A stretch of DNA of 64,000 bases from the NCBI GenBank assembly GCA_037176705.1, contig CM073887.1, positions 89,972,348-90,036,347 on the forward strand. The letters are read 5' to 3'. This DNA comes from Molossus alvarezi (taxonomy: Eukaryota > Chordata > Mammalia > Chiroptera > Molossidae). How positions within the stretch are numbered: the first letter of the stretch is position 1; each line of letters opens with the position of its first letter. A program made the position numbers and the translations under genes. The notes under the pieces are model-generated. The model had not been told where the DNA came from, made no database searches, and was given only the letters and a program-made list of their open reading frames with translations. Shown here one piece after another: positions 24,636-35,805 of this stretch.

Positions 24636-25356
24636 CCATCAACAAATCATCTAACAACAAGTGTTGGCGAGGGTGTGGAGAAAAGGGTACTCTAGTACAT
24701 TGCTGGTGGGAATGCAGACTGGTGCAGCCACTATGGAAAACAATATGGTGTTACCTCAAGAAATTAAAAATTAAACTTCCATTTGACCCAATGATCCCGC
24801 TTCTAGGAATATACCCTAAGAAGCCTGAAACACCAATCAGAAAGAATATATGTACCCCCATGTTCATAGCAGCACTATTTACAATAGCTAAGATCTGGAA
24901 ATAGCCCAAGTGTCCATCAGTAGACGAATGGATAAAAAAGCTGTGGTACATGTACACAAAGGAGTACTATGCAGCGGTAAGAAAGAAAGATCTCTTATCC
25001 TTTGAGATGGCATGGAGGGACCTGGAAAGTATTATCCTAAGTGAAAGAAACCAAGCAGAAAAAGACAAATACCACATGATCTCACTTATATATGGAATAT
25101 AATGAACATAACAGTCTGAGGAATACGGTAGACCCAGAAACATGGAAGTAGGCCACAGACTGACATCCCTAGAAAGAGGGGGTGAGGGGGTGGGAAGAGA
25201 TAAACCACAGAACTTATATGCATGTATGCATGATCAATGGACATGGACAACTAAGCCGGGGATGGGACGGGGGTGGGGTGGGGAGGGGGGTGCCAATGGG
25301 GTAAAAAAGGAGAAATAGCTGTAACAGAAAAATAAATAAATAAATTTATTTTAAAA
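24636..25356 (+). mobile_element. L1, 5'-truncated tail (721 bp)
   Basis: Insertion between perfect TSDs AAAGGAGAACCAGGAG at 24620-24635 and 25357-25372. It contains the ORF2 C-terminus ([20 protein letters not shown] and onward to SLIYGI, stop 25100-25102), a G-rich 3' UTR and an A tail. One stop interrupts the frame after AKIWK. Confidence 0.95.
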
Positions 25357-25372
25357 AAAGGAGAACCAGGAG

Positions 25373-25769
25373 ACAAGTTCTCATACAGATTTATTTTTGG
25401 AAAAAGTATATATGAATGTTCATAATCTAGAAACTGATCACTTATCTATTCCTACATAACTCTTAAAGAGCCTCATGTCCACAAATGGAAGGCAGCTCCC
25501 TTGAAAGTCCTGATGTTTATAACACTATTATAAAGCTAACAGTCCTAAAGACACTGCTTCTAATTTGTAGCACTAAGTTGAACCGACCCCTTCCTATTTC
25601 AGTTTCTCTAAAACATGTGTATTCACTTATTTCATAAGAATTTTAAAAGCTTTATTCAAAGGACATAAAAGGGTAAATAACAATTTTCCAGTTTCCTTCC
25701 TACCCAGTTCTCCTTTTAGAAAGAAACTACTATTATCAATCATTTATATTTTTTAAAAATCCCATTATT
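25373..25769. other. Intron 2 sequence without recognised features
   Basis: No repeat or exon recognised. Confidence 0.4.
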
Positions 25770-25780
25770 CCTTTTTCTTT

Positions 25781-25968
25781 ATCGCTTTTTTAGAGAGAGA
25801 GGAAGGGAGAGATAGAAACACTGATGAGAGGGAACATTGATTGGCTGCCTCCTTCATGCCCCTCACTGGGGATCGGGCCCATAACCTGGGCATGTGCCCT
25901 GACCGGGAATCGAACCAGCAACCTCTGTGTGCATGGGTCGATGCTCAACCACTGAACCACACCAGCCA
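25781..25968 (-). mobile_element. Ves SINE, B form
   Basis: Minus-strand copy bounded by CCTTTTTCTTT (25770) and CCTTTTTTCT (25971). Confidence 0.85.
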
Positions 25969-25989
25969 GGCCTTTTTTCTTTTCCTTTC

Positions 25990-26221
25990 TTTTTTTTATC
26001 CTCACCCAAGGACATTTTTTCATTTTTTGTTCAGATAGAGTGGGAGGAAGGGAGAGAGAAACGTCGACATGAAAGGGACACATTGAGTGGTTGCCACCCG
26101 CACAACCCAATCAGGGCCGGGGACAAACTGCAACTGAGGTACATGCCCTTAGCGGAAACTGAACCCAGGTCTCTCTGGACTGCAGGCCAACACTCTAACC
26201 GCTGAGCCAAACCAGTGAGGG
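25990..26221 (-). mobile_element. Ves SINE, long form, adjacent
   Basis: It starts TTTATCCTCACCCAAGGACA and ends at the reversed head. Flanks again read CCTTTTTTCTTTT (25971 and 26223), the same target reused. Confidence 0.88.
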
Positions 26222-26389
26222 CCCTTTTTTCTTTTTTAACATAAATGAGAGCATATTTTATATACTGTTTTTTACTTGATCCATTACTTAATATAAATAT
26301 CTTGGATACTTATCTTGGATATCTTTTCATATCAGCTTATATAGTCTACCACATAGTATTCTGTTGTCATGTCACTGGTAGTTGAGACA

Positions 26390-26642
26390 ATAAAGCAAAA
26401 TAATTAAGAGCATGGATACTAAAAAGACTGGTTGGTTTAACACTTAACTTTTACACTTATTAGCTGTGTGACAACACTGAGCAAGTTACTGAACCTCTCA
26501 GTTTCTTCATATGTAAAATAGGGATTAATGATAGTACTTACCTTTATGTTATAGATATGATGCTTAAATATGCTAATACTTTTAAAGAACTTAGTATAGT
26601 GCCTCATTAAACATAGTAAGCACTCATTAAACATTAGCTAAT
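26390..26642 (+). repeat. MIR SINE
   Basis: The MIR core is clear (TTATTAGCTGTGTGACAACACTGAGCAAGTTACT...CTCAGTTTCTTCATATGTAAAATAGGG...GTGCCTCATTAAACATAGTAAGC), an ancient mammal-wide element 130 bp from ZCCHC10 exon 2. Confidence 0.85.
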
Positions 26643-26769
26643 ATAATCTAAACCTAGATAACCACCATGAGACATTTAGGCCCTTAATACAGTCTATAAA
26701 TACAAATTAAAATATTCCTTTGGAAAAAAATAAAGTAAAATATTCCTTTGGATATCACATGCAAACTTA

Positions 26770-27329
<560 letters not shown>

Positions 27330-27600
27330 GTTAGGGCTCTGAGGGTCTATCCCTTAAGAATAAATCAACCACATATGGAGTGCAGCCTGGTTTCTAGACA
27401 TCAAGGAGACTAAGAAAAACCTCAGTTCCTGAAATTGGATTAAGATACAGTAGCAAAGAAAAACAGATGAAAGAATTGGAAAGGAAGAAATAAAACTGTC
27501 ATTCCTCATTGATGATGAATTATATACACGGCAAATCCAAAAGAATCTACAGATAAAAATATGTGAACAGTATGAATTAATAAATGAGTTTAGCAAGGCT
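27330..27600 (+). repeat. Old L1 ORF2 fragment
   Basis: Diverged L1-like stretch with 'GGAATTGG...GAAGAAATAAAACTGTCATTCCTCATTGATGATGA', the degraded RT FADD region. Confidence 0.65.
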
Positions 27601-27885
27601 TTGAACTGGGGTCAGCAAATTGTCCATAATGTGTCATATAGTAAATATTTTAGGCTTTGCAGATCAAGAGGCAACAGTGAGGATATTATGTAGACACTTA
27701 CATAATAGAAAAAAAAATTTCCAGAAATATTTTGTCAATAAAAATATTTCAGATAAAAGAGGTTTATTAATGAGAAGAATGGAATTCTTTTATGGAGGAT
27801 AACATTTCACTCAATTGAGATTCAAAGTTAGTATTTCCTATAATTAAATTGATCACATGTACACATATGTAAATAATATTTTTAG

Positions 27886-28050
27886 CACCCTGGCAGGGTA
27901 GCTCAGTTGGTTGGAGTGGTGTCCTGATACACCAAGGTTGCAGGTTTGATCCCTTGTCAGGGCACATACAACAATCAACCAATGAATGCATGAATGGGTG
28001 GAACAACAGATAGATGTTTCTCTCTGTAAAATAAATAAAGTTAATTTAAA
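27886..28050 (+). mobile_element. Ves SINE, old C form
   Basis: ACCCTGGCAGGGTAGCTCAGTTGGTTGG head, GGTTTGATCCCTTGTCAGGGCAC box B, and a short 3' part ending in AAATAAATAAAG. Confidence 0.8.
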
Positions 28051-28139
28051 AAAAAATTCTTAGTTTCCAGGACTATAAGAATAGGCAGTAGGCAGGATTC
28101 AGTTTGCCAAACTGTGTTAGATGTAAGGTCAATATGTAA

Positions 28140-28361
28140 AATTGAATTGTTTCTATCTAATAAAAACAGTTAAAAATAAAAAATTTAAAAGTGATATTTA
28201 TAATATCCTGAAAAATACCAAATACCTAGAAATAAACAGAAGAAAATATGTATACGACTTTTATGCAGAAAACAAACATTACCGAGAGGAACTAGGCATT
28301 TAGATAAGTGGCTAATACAGGCATATACCATATCCATAGATTGGAAGACTCAATATTTTAA
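28140..28361 (+). repeat. Old L1 ORF2 fragment
   Basis: Contains degraded 'CCTAGAAATAAACAGAAGAAA' sequence that continues past the SINE at 28362 as 'TCCCCAAACTGATCTATTGATTCAAAGTAATGCCAATAAAAA', typical of L1 ORF2. Confidence 0.65.
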
Positions 28362-28592
28362 TTTTTTTAAAAATTAAAAAAATTTTCTTTTTGCAGATAG
28401 AGTGGGAGGGAGAGAGAGGAAGAGAGAGAGAGAAACATATGAAAGGGACACATCGAGTGGCTGCCACCCACACAACCCAACCAGGGCTGGGGACAAACTG
28501 CAACCAAGGCATGCGCCCCTAGCAGGAACCAAACCCAGGTCTCTCTGTACCGCAGGCCGATGCTCTAACCGCTGAGCCAAACTGGCCAGGGA
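28362..28592 (-). mobile_element. Ves SINE, long form, without its stem-loop end
   Basis: TSD ACTCAATATTTTAA is at 28348-28361 and 28593-28606. The tail joins at TTTTTGCAGATAGAGTGGGAGG, so the terminal TCCTC stem-loop was absent or lost. Confidence 0.9.
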
Positions 28593-28760
28593 ACTCAATA
28601 TTTTAAAAATGTCCCTTCTCCCCAAACTGATCTATTGATTCAAAGTAATGCCAATAAAAACCTCAAGTTTTGACCAAAATGAGCTGAGACTAGTAAAAAC
28701 ATCAAGAACATAAAAAATTATTTCCTTTTGTATCTCAGTTATGATTAAAGCACAGAGAAT
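28593..28760 (+). repeat. Old L1 ORF2 fragment, continuation
   Basis: Continues the L1 sequence interrupted by the SINE ('AATGCCAATAAAAACCTCAAGTTTT'). Confidence 0.6.
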
Positions 28761-28969
28761 AAAAAAGAGATAAGTTCACTATTTGGCATGCTAGGCAAAT
28801 AACCACCAATATCACGTTGTGGGCTAAGAGAATAAGGAGGACTATTTTATTTTGCTTTAGTCTGAACTCAGATATAATTATACACAGAATAAAAAAGAGT
28901 AATACTGAAGTCCAAGATACTTGAGGAGAATGTAATAGAACCCTTATCCATTGCAAATGTGTTTAAATC

Positions 28970-29790
28970 ACATGACCTGGTGACTGTTCCCTGACATACC
29001 AGAGATTTTCCAGGTGAGACTGTTGGACTGCTGCTAGTAATCTGAGGAACTCTGGCATACAGGAGTGGTGCTGAAAGACTGGAAGTAGGCAAATGCTGTT
29101 TTGATTTTAGAAGTGGAAAGAAGAGTAGATTCCTCAAACTAGACCAGTGAACTTGACATCTATTCCAGCCAAAATTTTGGCTGGATTTATTAAATTGACT
29201 CAGAAAGGAGAGCTATGATCACTAGCTATGATCATTACAGACTAATACTGTGTTGCCTTTTGGGTATTTGTATTTCAATAAGGCATTCGGGAAAGTCTCT
29301 CACAACATCCTTGTGAACAAAACAGAACAATTAGGTAGATCAGTTGAACATCATGGTCAGAGTAGTGCTTAACAGGTTGAAGTAAAATATATGTAGAGTG
29401 GTATCCAGTGATGGCCTGCAGGGTTTGGTCCTCAGTTTGGTCTTGTTCAACATTTTTATAAAGGGCACAGATGTGAATATTTATCAAACCTTCAGTTGAC
29501 ACAAAGCTGGGAGGGATAGCTAAAACGACGGATAACCAAATCAGGATCCAAAAAAGGTCTTGACAGGCTGGAATTCTTTGTCGAATCTAACAAGATGAAA
29601 TTTAACAAGGGTAAAAATAAATCTGAGATTTAAGTCCAGAAAATCAATACAAGTACAAGACAGGGGAGTTTGACTTGATGGCAATTCAAATGGAATTTGG
29701 TTTAGGTTATATTCTGGGAAATTAGAAAGAAGCAGGATTTAGCTTCATAAATATTATTTTCCTTTCAGCTCAGCATAAACTTTTTGATAT
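28970..29790 (+). repeat. Ancient CR1/L3 LINE fragment
   Basis: About 0.8 kb recognisably derived from a CR1-clade reverse transcriptase. 'GGCATTCGGGAAAGTCTCTCACAACATCCTTGTGAACAA' is followed by 'GCAGGGTTTGGTCCTCAG...TTGTTCAACATTTTTAT', 'GACACAAAGCTGGGAGGGATAGC' and 'AACAAGATGAAATTTAACAAGGG'. The order matches L3/CR1 3' ORF2. It is non-coding and lies in ZCCHC10 intron 1. Confidence 0.8.
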
Positions 29791-29935
29791 ATTTGAAAAT
29801 GTAACAGGCTACTTCAGGAGGTGAATATGTCCTTATTGCACGCAGGTCTTTCAGACAAAGTTAGATGACTACCCTGAATGCTACAGAGACAATAGTGGAA
29901 TCCAATGAAGGTTTCAGTAGAAGAAATGACCTCAG

Positions 29936-30161
29936 CCCAGCTGGTGTGGCTCAGTGGTTGAGTGTCGACACATGCACCAAAAGGTCACCAGTTCGATTCC
30001 CGGTCAGGGCACATGCCCAGGTTGTGGGCCAAATTCCAGTTGGGGGTGCATGCAGGAGGCAGCCAATCAATGTTCTCTCTCATCGATGTTTCTGTCTCTC
30101 CCTCTCCCTTCCTCTCTCTCTAGAGATCAATAAAGAAAAAAAATAAAAGAAAAAAAAATAA
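29936..30161 (+). mobile_element. Ves SINE, B form
   Basis: TSD AAGAAATGACCTCAG is at 29921-29935 and 30162-30176. Box B is GGTCACCAGTTCGATTCCCGG. Confidence 0.92.
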
Positions 30162-30248
30162 AAGAAATGACCTCAGTAGTGCCAAGATTCTATAATTTAC
30201 TTACATGAATATAAGTACATGTAATTACAATTTAAAAAGTGAAAATAG

Positions 30249-30463
30249 CCCAGTGGGTGCGGCTCAGAGGTTGAGCATTGGCCCATGCACCAAGAAGCCG
30301 CTGGTTCGATTCCTGGTCAGGGCACATACCTGGGTTGTGGGCTCAATCCCCAGTAGGGGTGTTTAGGAGGCAACTGATTGATGCTGATGCTTCTCTATCA
30401 TCAATGTTTCTCTCTCTCTCCATCCCCCTTCCTCTCTCTCTAAATTCAGTAAAAACACATTTA
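30249..30463 (+). mobile_element. Ves SINE, B form
   Basis: The left flank TAAAAAGTGAAAATA (30234-30248) reappears only after the following L1 (31343 onward), so the L1 landed in this SINE's tail. Confidence 0.87.
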
Positions 30464-30466
30464 AAA

Positions 30467-31309
30467 AATAAAAAGTAACAGGACATACAAATGGCCAAGA
30501 GACATATGAAGAAATGCTCAACATCACTAATCATCAGAGAGATGCAAATTAAAACAACAATGAGGTATCACCTCACACCTGTCAGAATGGCCGCCATCAA
30601 CAAATCATCAAACAACAAGTGTTGGCGAGGGTGTGGAGAAAAGGGGACTCTAGTACACTGCTGGTGGGAATGCAGACTGGTGCAGCCGCTATGGAAAACA
30701 ATATGGTGCTACCTCAAGAAATTAAAAATTGACCTTCCATTTGACCCAGTGATCCCACTGCTGGGAATATACCCTAAGAAGCCTGAAACACCAATCAGGA
30801 AGAATATATGTACCCCCATGTTCATAGCAGCACTATTTACAATAGCTAAGATCTGGAAACAGCCCAAGTGTCCACCAGTAGACGAATGGATAAAAAAGCT
30901 GTGGTACATATACACAATGGAGTACTATGCAGCGGTAAGAAAGAAAGATCTCTTATCCTTTGAGACGACATGGAGGGACCTGGAAAGTATTATCCTAAGT
31001 GAAAGAAGCCAAGCAGAAAAAGACAAATACCACATGATCTCACTTATATACGGAATATAATGAACATAACAGTCTGAGGAATACAGTAGACCCAGACACA
31101 TGGAAGTAGGACACAGACTGACATCCCTCAGAAGAGGGGATGGGGGGTGGGGGGGTGGGAAGAGATAAACCACAGAACTTATATGCATGTATGCATGACC
31201 AATGGACATGGACAACTAAGCCGGGGACAGGGTGGAGGTGGGGTGGGGTGGGGGGTGCCAATGGGGTAAAAAGGTAAAATGTCTGTAACAAAAAAATAAA
31301 TAAAAATTC

Positions 31310-31343
<34 letters not shown>
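30467..31343 (+). mobile_element. L1, 5'-truncated tail (about 0.88 kb)
   Basis: It starts in ORF2 and ends with a pure A run of about 30 bases, the longest in the window. It is bracketed by AAAAAATAAAAAGT on both sides. The long clean A tail and open reading frame suggest the youngest L1 event here. Confidence 0.92.
30491..31060 (+). pseudogene. Open C-terminal part of L1 ORF2
   Basis: An uninterrupted 189-codon frame ending in [10 protein letters not shown]. It is the C-terminal zinc-knuckle-containing region of ORF2p ([18 protein letters not shown] shows the Cys/His cluster). It lacks EN and RT, so it is not a functional transposase gene. Confidence 0.85.
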
Positions 31344-31346
<3 letters not shown>

Positions 31347-31487
31347 AAAAGTGAAAATAATCTCATTTCAATTGATTTAAAGTTAAGTCCCTGAAAGATC
31401 TGCTGCATGGGGAGTTCAAATTTAGGCTCTTTTGTTTTCCTCTTATTTTTCCCTATTAGTCCAAAGACTTTAAAAGAAATACAACAG

Positions 31488-31734
31488 GTCCTGGCCGGTT
31501 TGGCTCAGCAGTTAGAGTGTTGGCCTGCGGTCCAGAGAGACCCGGGTTCTGTTTCCACTAAGGGCATGTACCTTGGTTGCAGTTTGTCCCCGGCCCTGGT
31601 TGGGTTGTGCGGGTGGCACCACTTGATGTGTCCCTTTCATGTCGATGTTTTTCTCTCTCTCTCTCTCTCCCTCCTACTCCATCTGAACAAAAAATGGAAA
31701 AATGTCCTCGGGTGAGGATAAAAAAAAAAAAAAG
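31488..31734 (+). mobile_element. Ves SINE, long form
   Basis: TSD AAAGAAATACAACAG (31473-31487) against AAAGAAATACAATAG (31735-31749). Confidence 0.92.
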
Positions 31735-31835
31735 AAAGAAATACAATAGTACTTTCTCACTTCTCTTGACCAACTTAAAAGCAGTTTAAAACTTGTTATT
31801 ATGGAAATAATATATGCTCTTTATAAATAAAATTA

Positions 31836-32065
31836 GCCCTGGCTGGTTTTGCTCAGTGGTTAGAGTGTCGGCCCACGGACCAGAGAGACCGGGTTCGGTT
31901 CCTGCTATGGGCATGTACCTTGGTTGCCCCCGGCCCTGGTTGGGGTTGTGTGGGTGGCAACCAGTCGATGTTTTTCTCTCTCTCTCTTCCTTCCTCTCTC
32001 CCTCCTGCTCTATCTGAAGATAAATGCAAAAATGTCCTCAGGTGAGGACAAAACTAAATAAATAT
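31836..32065 (+). mobile_element. Ves SINE, long form, internally deleted
   Basis: Lacks the GTTTGTCC segment after box B. TSD ATAAATAAAATTA is at 31823-31835 and 32066-32078. Confidence 0.9.
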
Positions 32066-32119
32066 ATAAATAAAATTAAACCTTGTTGACAAATATAAAA
32101 TTAAAAGCAAAGGCCTCTT

Positions 32120-32400
32120 GCCCTGGCCGGTTTGGCTCAGCCGTTAGAGCGTTGGCCTGCGGTCCAGAGAGACTCGGGTTTGGTTCCCGCTAAGGGCACG
32201 TACCTCGGTTGCAGTTTGTCCCCAGCCCTGGTTGGATCGTGGGGGTGGCAACCACTCGATGTGTCCCTTTCACATCGATGTTTCTTTCTCTCTCTCTCTC
32301 TCTCTCTCCCCCTCCCTCCCTCCCTCCCTCTCACTCTATTTGAACAAAATATCAAAAAATGTCCTCGGGTGAGGATTAAATAAATAAATAAAATGAAATG
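32120..32400 (+). mobile_element. Ves SINE, long form
   Basis: Perfect TSD AAAGCAAAGGCCTCTT at 32104-32119 and 32401-32416. A nearly consensus copy. Confidence 0.93.
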
Positions 32401-32416
32401 AAAGCAAAGGCCTCTT

Positions 32417-33228
32417 TTCTGTCCCCCCCACTAAAATAGTCCTCCAAATCTCCTGGTCCACTTCCCCACCCCTAGTCTCTAAAGGCTCTCCTTCTCTGTC
32501 TGCAGACTTACAGTGAGTATACCATGCCGGCTTTTATTATATGCCATATGTTTTCTTTCAACAAGACCAGAAACTTCCAAAGTCTGTCATTTATTTATGT
32601 ACCAAATACAGGTATACTACAGAAATGGAACATTTGTATAACTTTCTGATACTTCCAAAACAAGAAATAGCAATATTCTTTAGGTGCTAAAGTCTTACTT
32701 TCACTTCATATTTAGAGTGCACATTGGTTGATTTTGCCAATCTAGCATTCATAACTTTCTCTAACCTACCCATCCAGCTGATCATCAATCTGTAGAGATC
32801 CATTCAATTGTACTGGAAAGAGAATGAGATCTTTGTCAAAATCCCATAGACTTGGTTCAGGGTTGGGCATGTAACCCAATCTAGACCAATGAGATGCCAT
32901 CAACTTGAAGCTGAGGGGATATAAAGGACCCTAGATACTGCAGCCATCTTGATACCAAAGGACTGAACCTATACAAGTATGGAACCAACACCCAAAAGAA
33001 CAAACCTGAGAGTTAGAGAGTGGACCCTGGTGGTATCATTTAGTATGTTTATTAAGTATTACAAACACTCCATTCGTGATCTCAGAACTGACTTCAAAGC
33101 CTTCTTCCTCAATCAAGCATACTACCTTGTACTCTGACTCTAAAGCTCAAGCAACTCTTCTCAACTTGCATGAGAGTCTGAGAGGAGAGGAAGATGGGCA
33201 GGGCTCTTAGAATAAAAAATATAAATAT
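32417..33228. other. Intron 1 sequence without a gene
   Basis: About 0.8 kb with no clear young repeat. The part near 32860-33060 has the look of an ancient DNA-transposon or LTR relic, but I cannot name it. Confidence 0.35.
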
Positions 33229-33248
33229 TAAAAATATAGCCTTGCAGC

Positions 33249-33773
33249 ATGGCCGCCAGCGCCGCCGCCGCTTTAGTGTTTTTAAGTCAGGAGAGCGGGG
33301 CCGGGACAGGGGGTGTTGTGGGGCTGCGGGCCCCAGCTCCGGTCACTGTGGACAGTTTTTTCTTCAGCTGTGAGTTCTCAGGCCACACCAGTTCCTTCAC
33401 CTTCAAGGTAGAGGAAGAAGATGATGCGGAGCACGTGCTGGCTTTGACCATGCTTTACCTCACCGAGGGGGCCAAAGATGAGTGTAATGAGGTAGAAATT
33501 GTGGCCCAGAACCATGACCACCAGGAGATTGCAGTCCCTGTGGCCAACCTCAAGTTGTCCTGTCAACCCATACTCAGTTTGGATGACTTTCAGCTCCAGC
33601 CTCCTGTAACCTTCCGCCTGAAGTCAGGTTCTGGTCCTGTGCGGATCACTAGCCGGCACCAGATTGTTACTGTAAGCAATGATGTTTCTGAGGAAGAAGA
33701 GTGGGGTGAAGAGGCGAAGGAAGCTGAGTTGTGCCCCATCCTGCCTGCCAAGAAGCAGAGGGGCAGGTCCTAG
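33249..33773 (+). CDS. NPM3: NPM3 (nucleoplasmin-3) retrocopy with open frame
   Basis: NPM3 is a nucleolar histone-chaperone relative that forms complexes with NPM1. The frame gives 174 residues (human about 178, from memory). The nucleoplasmin core is at residues ~35-145 and includes DSFFFSCEFSGHTSSFTFKV, EEEDDAEHVLALTMLYLTEG, ANLKLSCQPILSLDDFQLQP and PVTFRLKSGSGPVRIT. The C-terminal end is AELCPILPAKKQRGRS. The acidic tract is shortened and interrupted (SEEEEWGEEAKEAE). No introns, a poly(A) signal and TSDs show it is a processed copy. It lies antisense in ZCCHC10 intron 1. Whether it is expressed is unknown, and an open frame may only mean it is young. Confidence 0.85.
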   Translation: MAASAAAALVFLSQESGAGTGGVVGLRAPAPVTVDSFFFSCEFSGHTSSFTFKVEEEDDAEHVLALTMLYLTEGAKDECNEVEIVAQNHDHQEIAVPVANLKLSCQPILSLDDFQLQPPVTFRLKSGSGPVRITSRHQIVTVSNDVSEEEEWGEEAKEAELCPILPAKKQRGRS

Positions 33774-34098
33774 TCCTCCTTGGTCAGCTAGCTCTCTGCC
33801 ATACATGCCATGCACCACGTTGCTGTACAACTATCAAGAATTTAAAATGTCTTCTTCATTGAAGAGGAGGGGTGGGGTGGGGGCAGAGTCTTGGGCTAGG
33901 AGAAAGGGAGCCATTCTCCATATGGCTCTGGTGTTATAATTCTATACCATGCCTAGGGCTCCCCTTTTCTCCAGGAGTGGGAGGAACTCTGAACTGTCCT
34001 AACCCTATCTCTCTACTTGCCTTTGAGGCTGGAGGTCAGCATCTGAAGCTCAGGACTACACATTTTAAACACTTTTTACATTTTGGGATAAAGGGTGA

Positions 34099-34104
34099 AA
34101 TAAA
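34099..34104 (+). terminator. NPM3: Poly(A) signal of the NPM3 retrocopy
   Basis: AATAAA about 325 nt after the stop, just before the degenerate poly(A) tail. Confidence 0.8.
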
Positions 34105-34127
34105 GTGGTGTAGAGTTTTTTTTTGCA

Positions 34128-34145
34128 AATACATACATACATACA

Positions 34146-34180
<35 letters not shown>

Positions 34181-34190
34181 AATAAAAATA
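34128..34190. repeat. Microsatellite grown from the retrocopy's poly(A) tail
   Basis: (ACAT)n followed by (AAAT)n occupies the place of the poly(A) tail, within the retrocopy's TSD. Confidence 0.85.
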
Positions 34191-34201
34191 AAAATATAGC
34201 C

Positions 34202-34400
34202 CTGGCCAGTGTGGCTCACCAGTGTGGCTCAGTTGGTTAGAGCCTCATCCTGTGCACTGGAAGGCTGTGGGTTTGATTCCCAGTCAGTGCACATACTTAG
34301 GTTTCGGGTTTGATCCATGTTTGGATACATATAGGAGACAACTGATCATCTCTCACACTGATCTCTCTCTCTCTCTCTCTCTCTCTCTCAGAAAAAAAAA
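34202..34400 (+). mobile_element. Ves SINE, C form, with duplicated box A region
   Basis: CCAGTGTGGCTCA is repeated in tandem (34206 and 34219), duplicating box A. The element ends in a CT run. Confidence 0.82.
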
Positions 34401-34418
34401 TATATATATATATATATT

Positions 34419-34654
34419 TTATCCTCACTGGAGGACATTTTTTGATATTTTGTTCAGATAGAGTGGGAGGGGGAGAGAGAGAGAGAGAGAAACATCAATG
34501 TGAAAGGGACACATCGAGTGGTCGCCACCCACACGACCCAATCAGGGCCGGGGACAAACTGCAACCGAGATACGTGCCCTTAGCGGAACTGAACCCCGGT
34601 CTCTCCAGACCGCAGGTCAACGCTCTAACCGCTGAGCCAAACCGGCCAGGGCAT
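34419..34654 (-). mobile_element. Ves SINE, long form
   Basis: Minus-strand copy starting at TTTATCCTCACTGGAGGACA and ending at ACCGGCCAGGGC. Confidence 0.9.
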
Positions 34655-34964
34655 AGAAATATAAACACATATATGCTAGAAGAATACAAGCGACATATTA
34701 TTAATATGCAAATAGTGATGGCATGAAATGGTGAGAGAATGAAAAAGAGGCAGACGTTTGGGTGAGCAGGTTGGTAGAAGGAAAAAAGGTCTTTACAAGA
34801 AAGGGGTATCTGGGATGATTTTTGCATCATCTGTCTACAGCAATCCTCTTGTGCCACTCTCTCACTCATTTGCTAAAATGGCCATCTTTCAGTTCTTAAA
34901 AACTAACCTATTTCCTATCTCAAGGCAATATGACACTGTCTGGATGCTCCTCCAAATCCTCTCA

Positions 34965-35265
34965 TGACTGGCTCCTTTCTCACACTTTCGATCTCCATTC
35001 AAACGTCACCTCTTCAGAAATACAGTACCTGTCCTGTTCAACCAACCTAACCGGGGCGTTCTCTCTTTCCACCACCTGTTATTTCCTTCAAAGTTCTTAT
35101 CACCAGCTGTATTTACTTAAACGTTTAGTTTATCGACTCTTCCCACCACTAGAATGTAAGCTCCCTAAAAGCGGAGTTTGTCTTGAAACCCTTTTTTACT
35201 TTACATTCAAATTCGGGCACAGAGCGGCAGGTAATGAATAGACTGACATTTCTTGAAGAAAATGA
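34965..35265 (+). repeat. L2 LINE 3' end
   Basis: The classic L2 tail is recognisable: 'CAAACGTCACCTCTTCAGAAA', 'GTTCTTATCACCAGCTGTATTTA', 'CACTAGAATGTAAGCTCCCTAAAAGCGGAGTTTGTC'. It sits just upstream of the CpG island. Confidence 0.8.
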
Positions 35266-35764
35266 ATGGCAGAAAGTGAGACAACAGCTTGGGAGAAAAG
35301 TCGGCGTTTTAGGTAGGCTGTTCCTAGGGAAGGCAATCGGAAGGGTGCAGGAAAAGCCAGCTAGGCTGGAGGCGGCATGTAGAAAGCTGAAGCTTTGGTG
35401 GGCGAGAACGGGGAGTCCGGATCGGGCCTTCAGGCATCCCCTGGCCACACAGGGTGGGCAAAGGGGCACAAACCACTTAGTGACTAACTCCCGTGCGTTC
35501 CCTTCCGCGAAACCAAATTCTAGGTTCTTTCAGATCCCGCCCCGTGGACCCTACGCAGCCATCTACGAAATCGCCAGCCCGTGGACACCAAATTCATTGC
35601 CCGGCCCGAGCAGCGAGCAGGCAACATGAGAAAAACAGCCATACTCTGCGGGTCCCACTAAGGATCCGACACCGGCGCCGCATCCGGGCGCCCGCGCACC
35701 CGCCGGCTGACGCGCTTCTCCCCGCCCCCAGCCCGCCCCGCCGCCGCCAAGGGCCCTCACTTAC

Positions 35765-35805
35765 GCTTGTCTCCGGGCTATGAGCCGATGCATGGGAGTC
35801 GCCAT
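35765..35805 (-). CDS. ZCCHC10: ZCCHC10 coding exon 1 (start codon)
   Basis: ATG at 35803-35805 on the minus strand, then thirteen codons (MATPMHRLIARRQ) and GC, with donor |GTAAGTGAGG (GT at 35763-35764). This joins exon 2 in phase to give RRQA-EANKQ. The start matches the human N-terminus as I recall it. ZCCHC10 is a small nuclear CCHC protein of poorly defined role. Neighbouring sequence is the CpG island, and the YY1-like motif overlaps the ATG. Confidence 0.97.

Larger units (their letters stand above)
33242..34188 (+). mobile_element. NPM3 retrocopy insertion (whole unit)
   Basis: mRNA-shaped insertion: a few bases of 5' UTR, intronless ORF, 3' UTR, AATAAA at 34099-34104, and a tail now turned into (CATA)n and (AAAT)n repeats. 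TSD TAAAAATATAGCC is at 33229-33241 and 34189-34201, with an L1-type TTAAAA target. Confidence 0.93.

Noticed and set aside
35183..35629. 148-codon open plus-strand frame near the CpG island
   Set aside because: GC-rich DNA keeps frames open by chance. The peptide has no recognisable family and crosses an L2 tail and the ZCCHC10 promoter.
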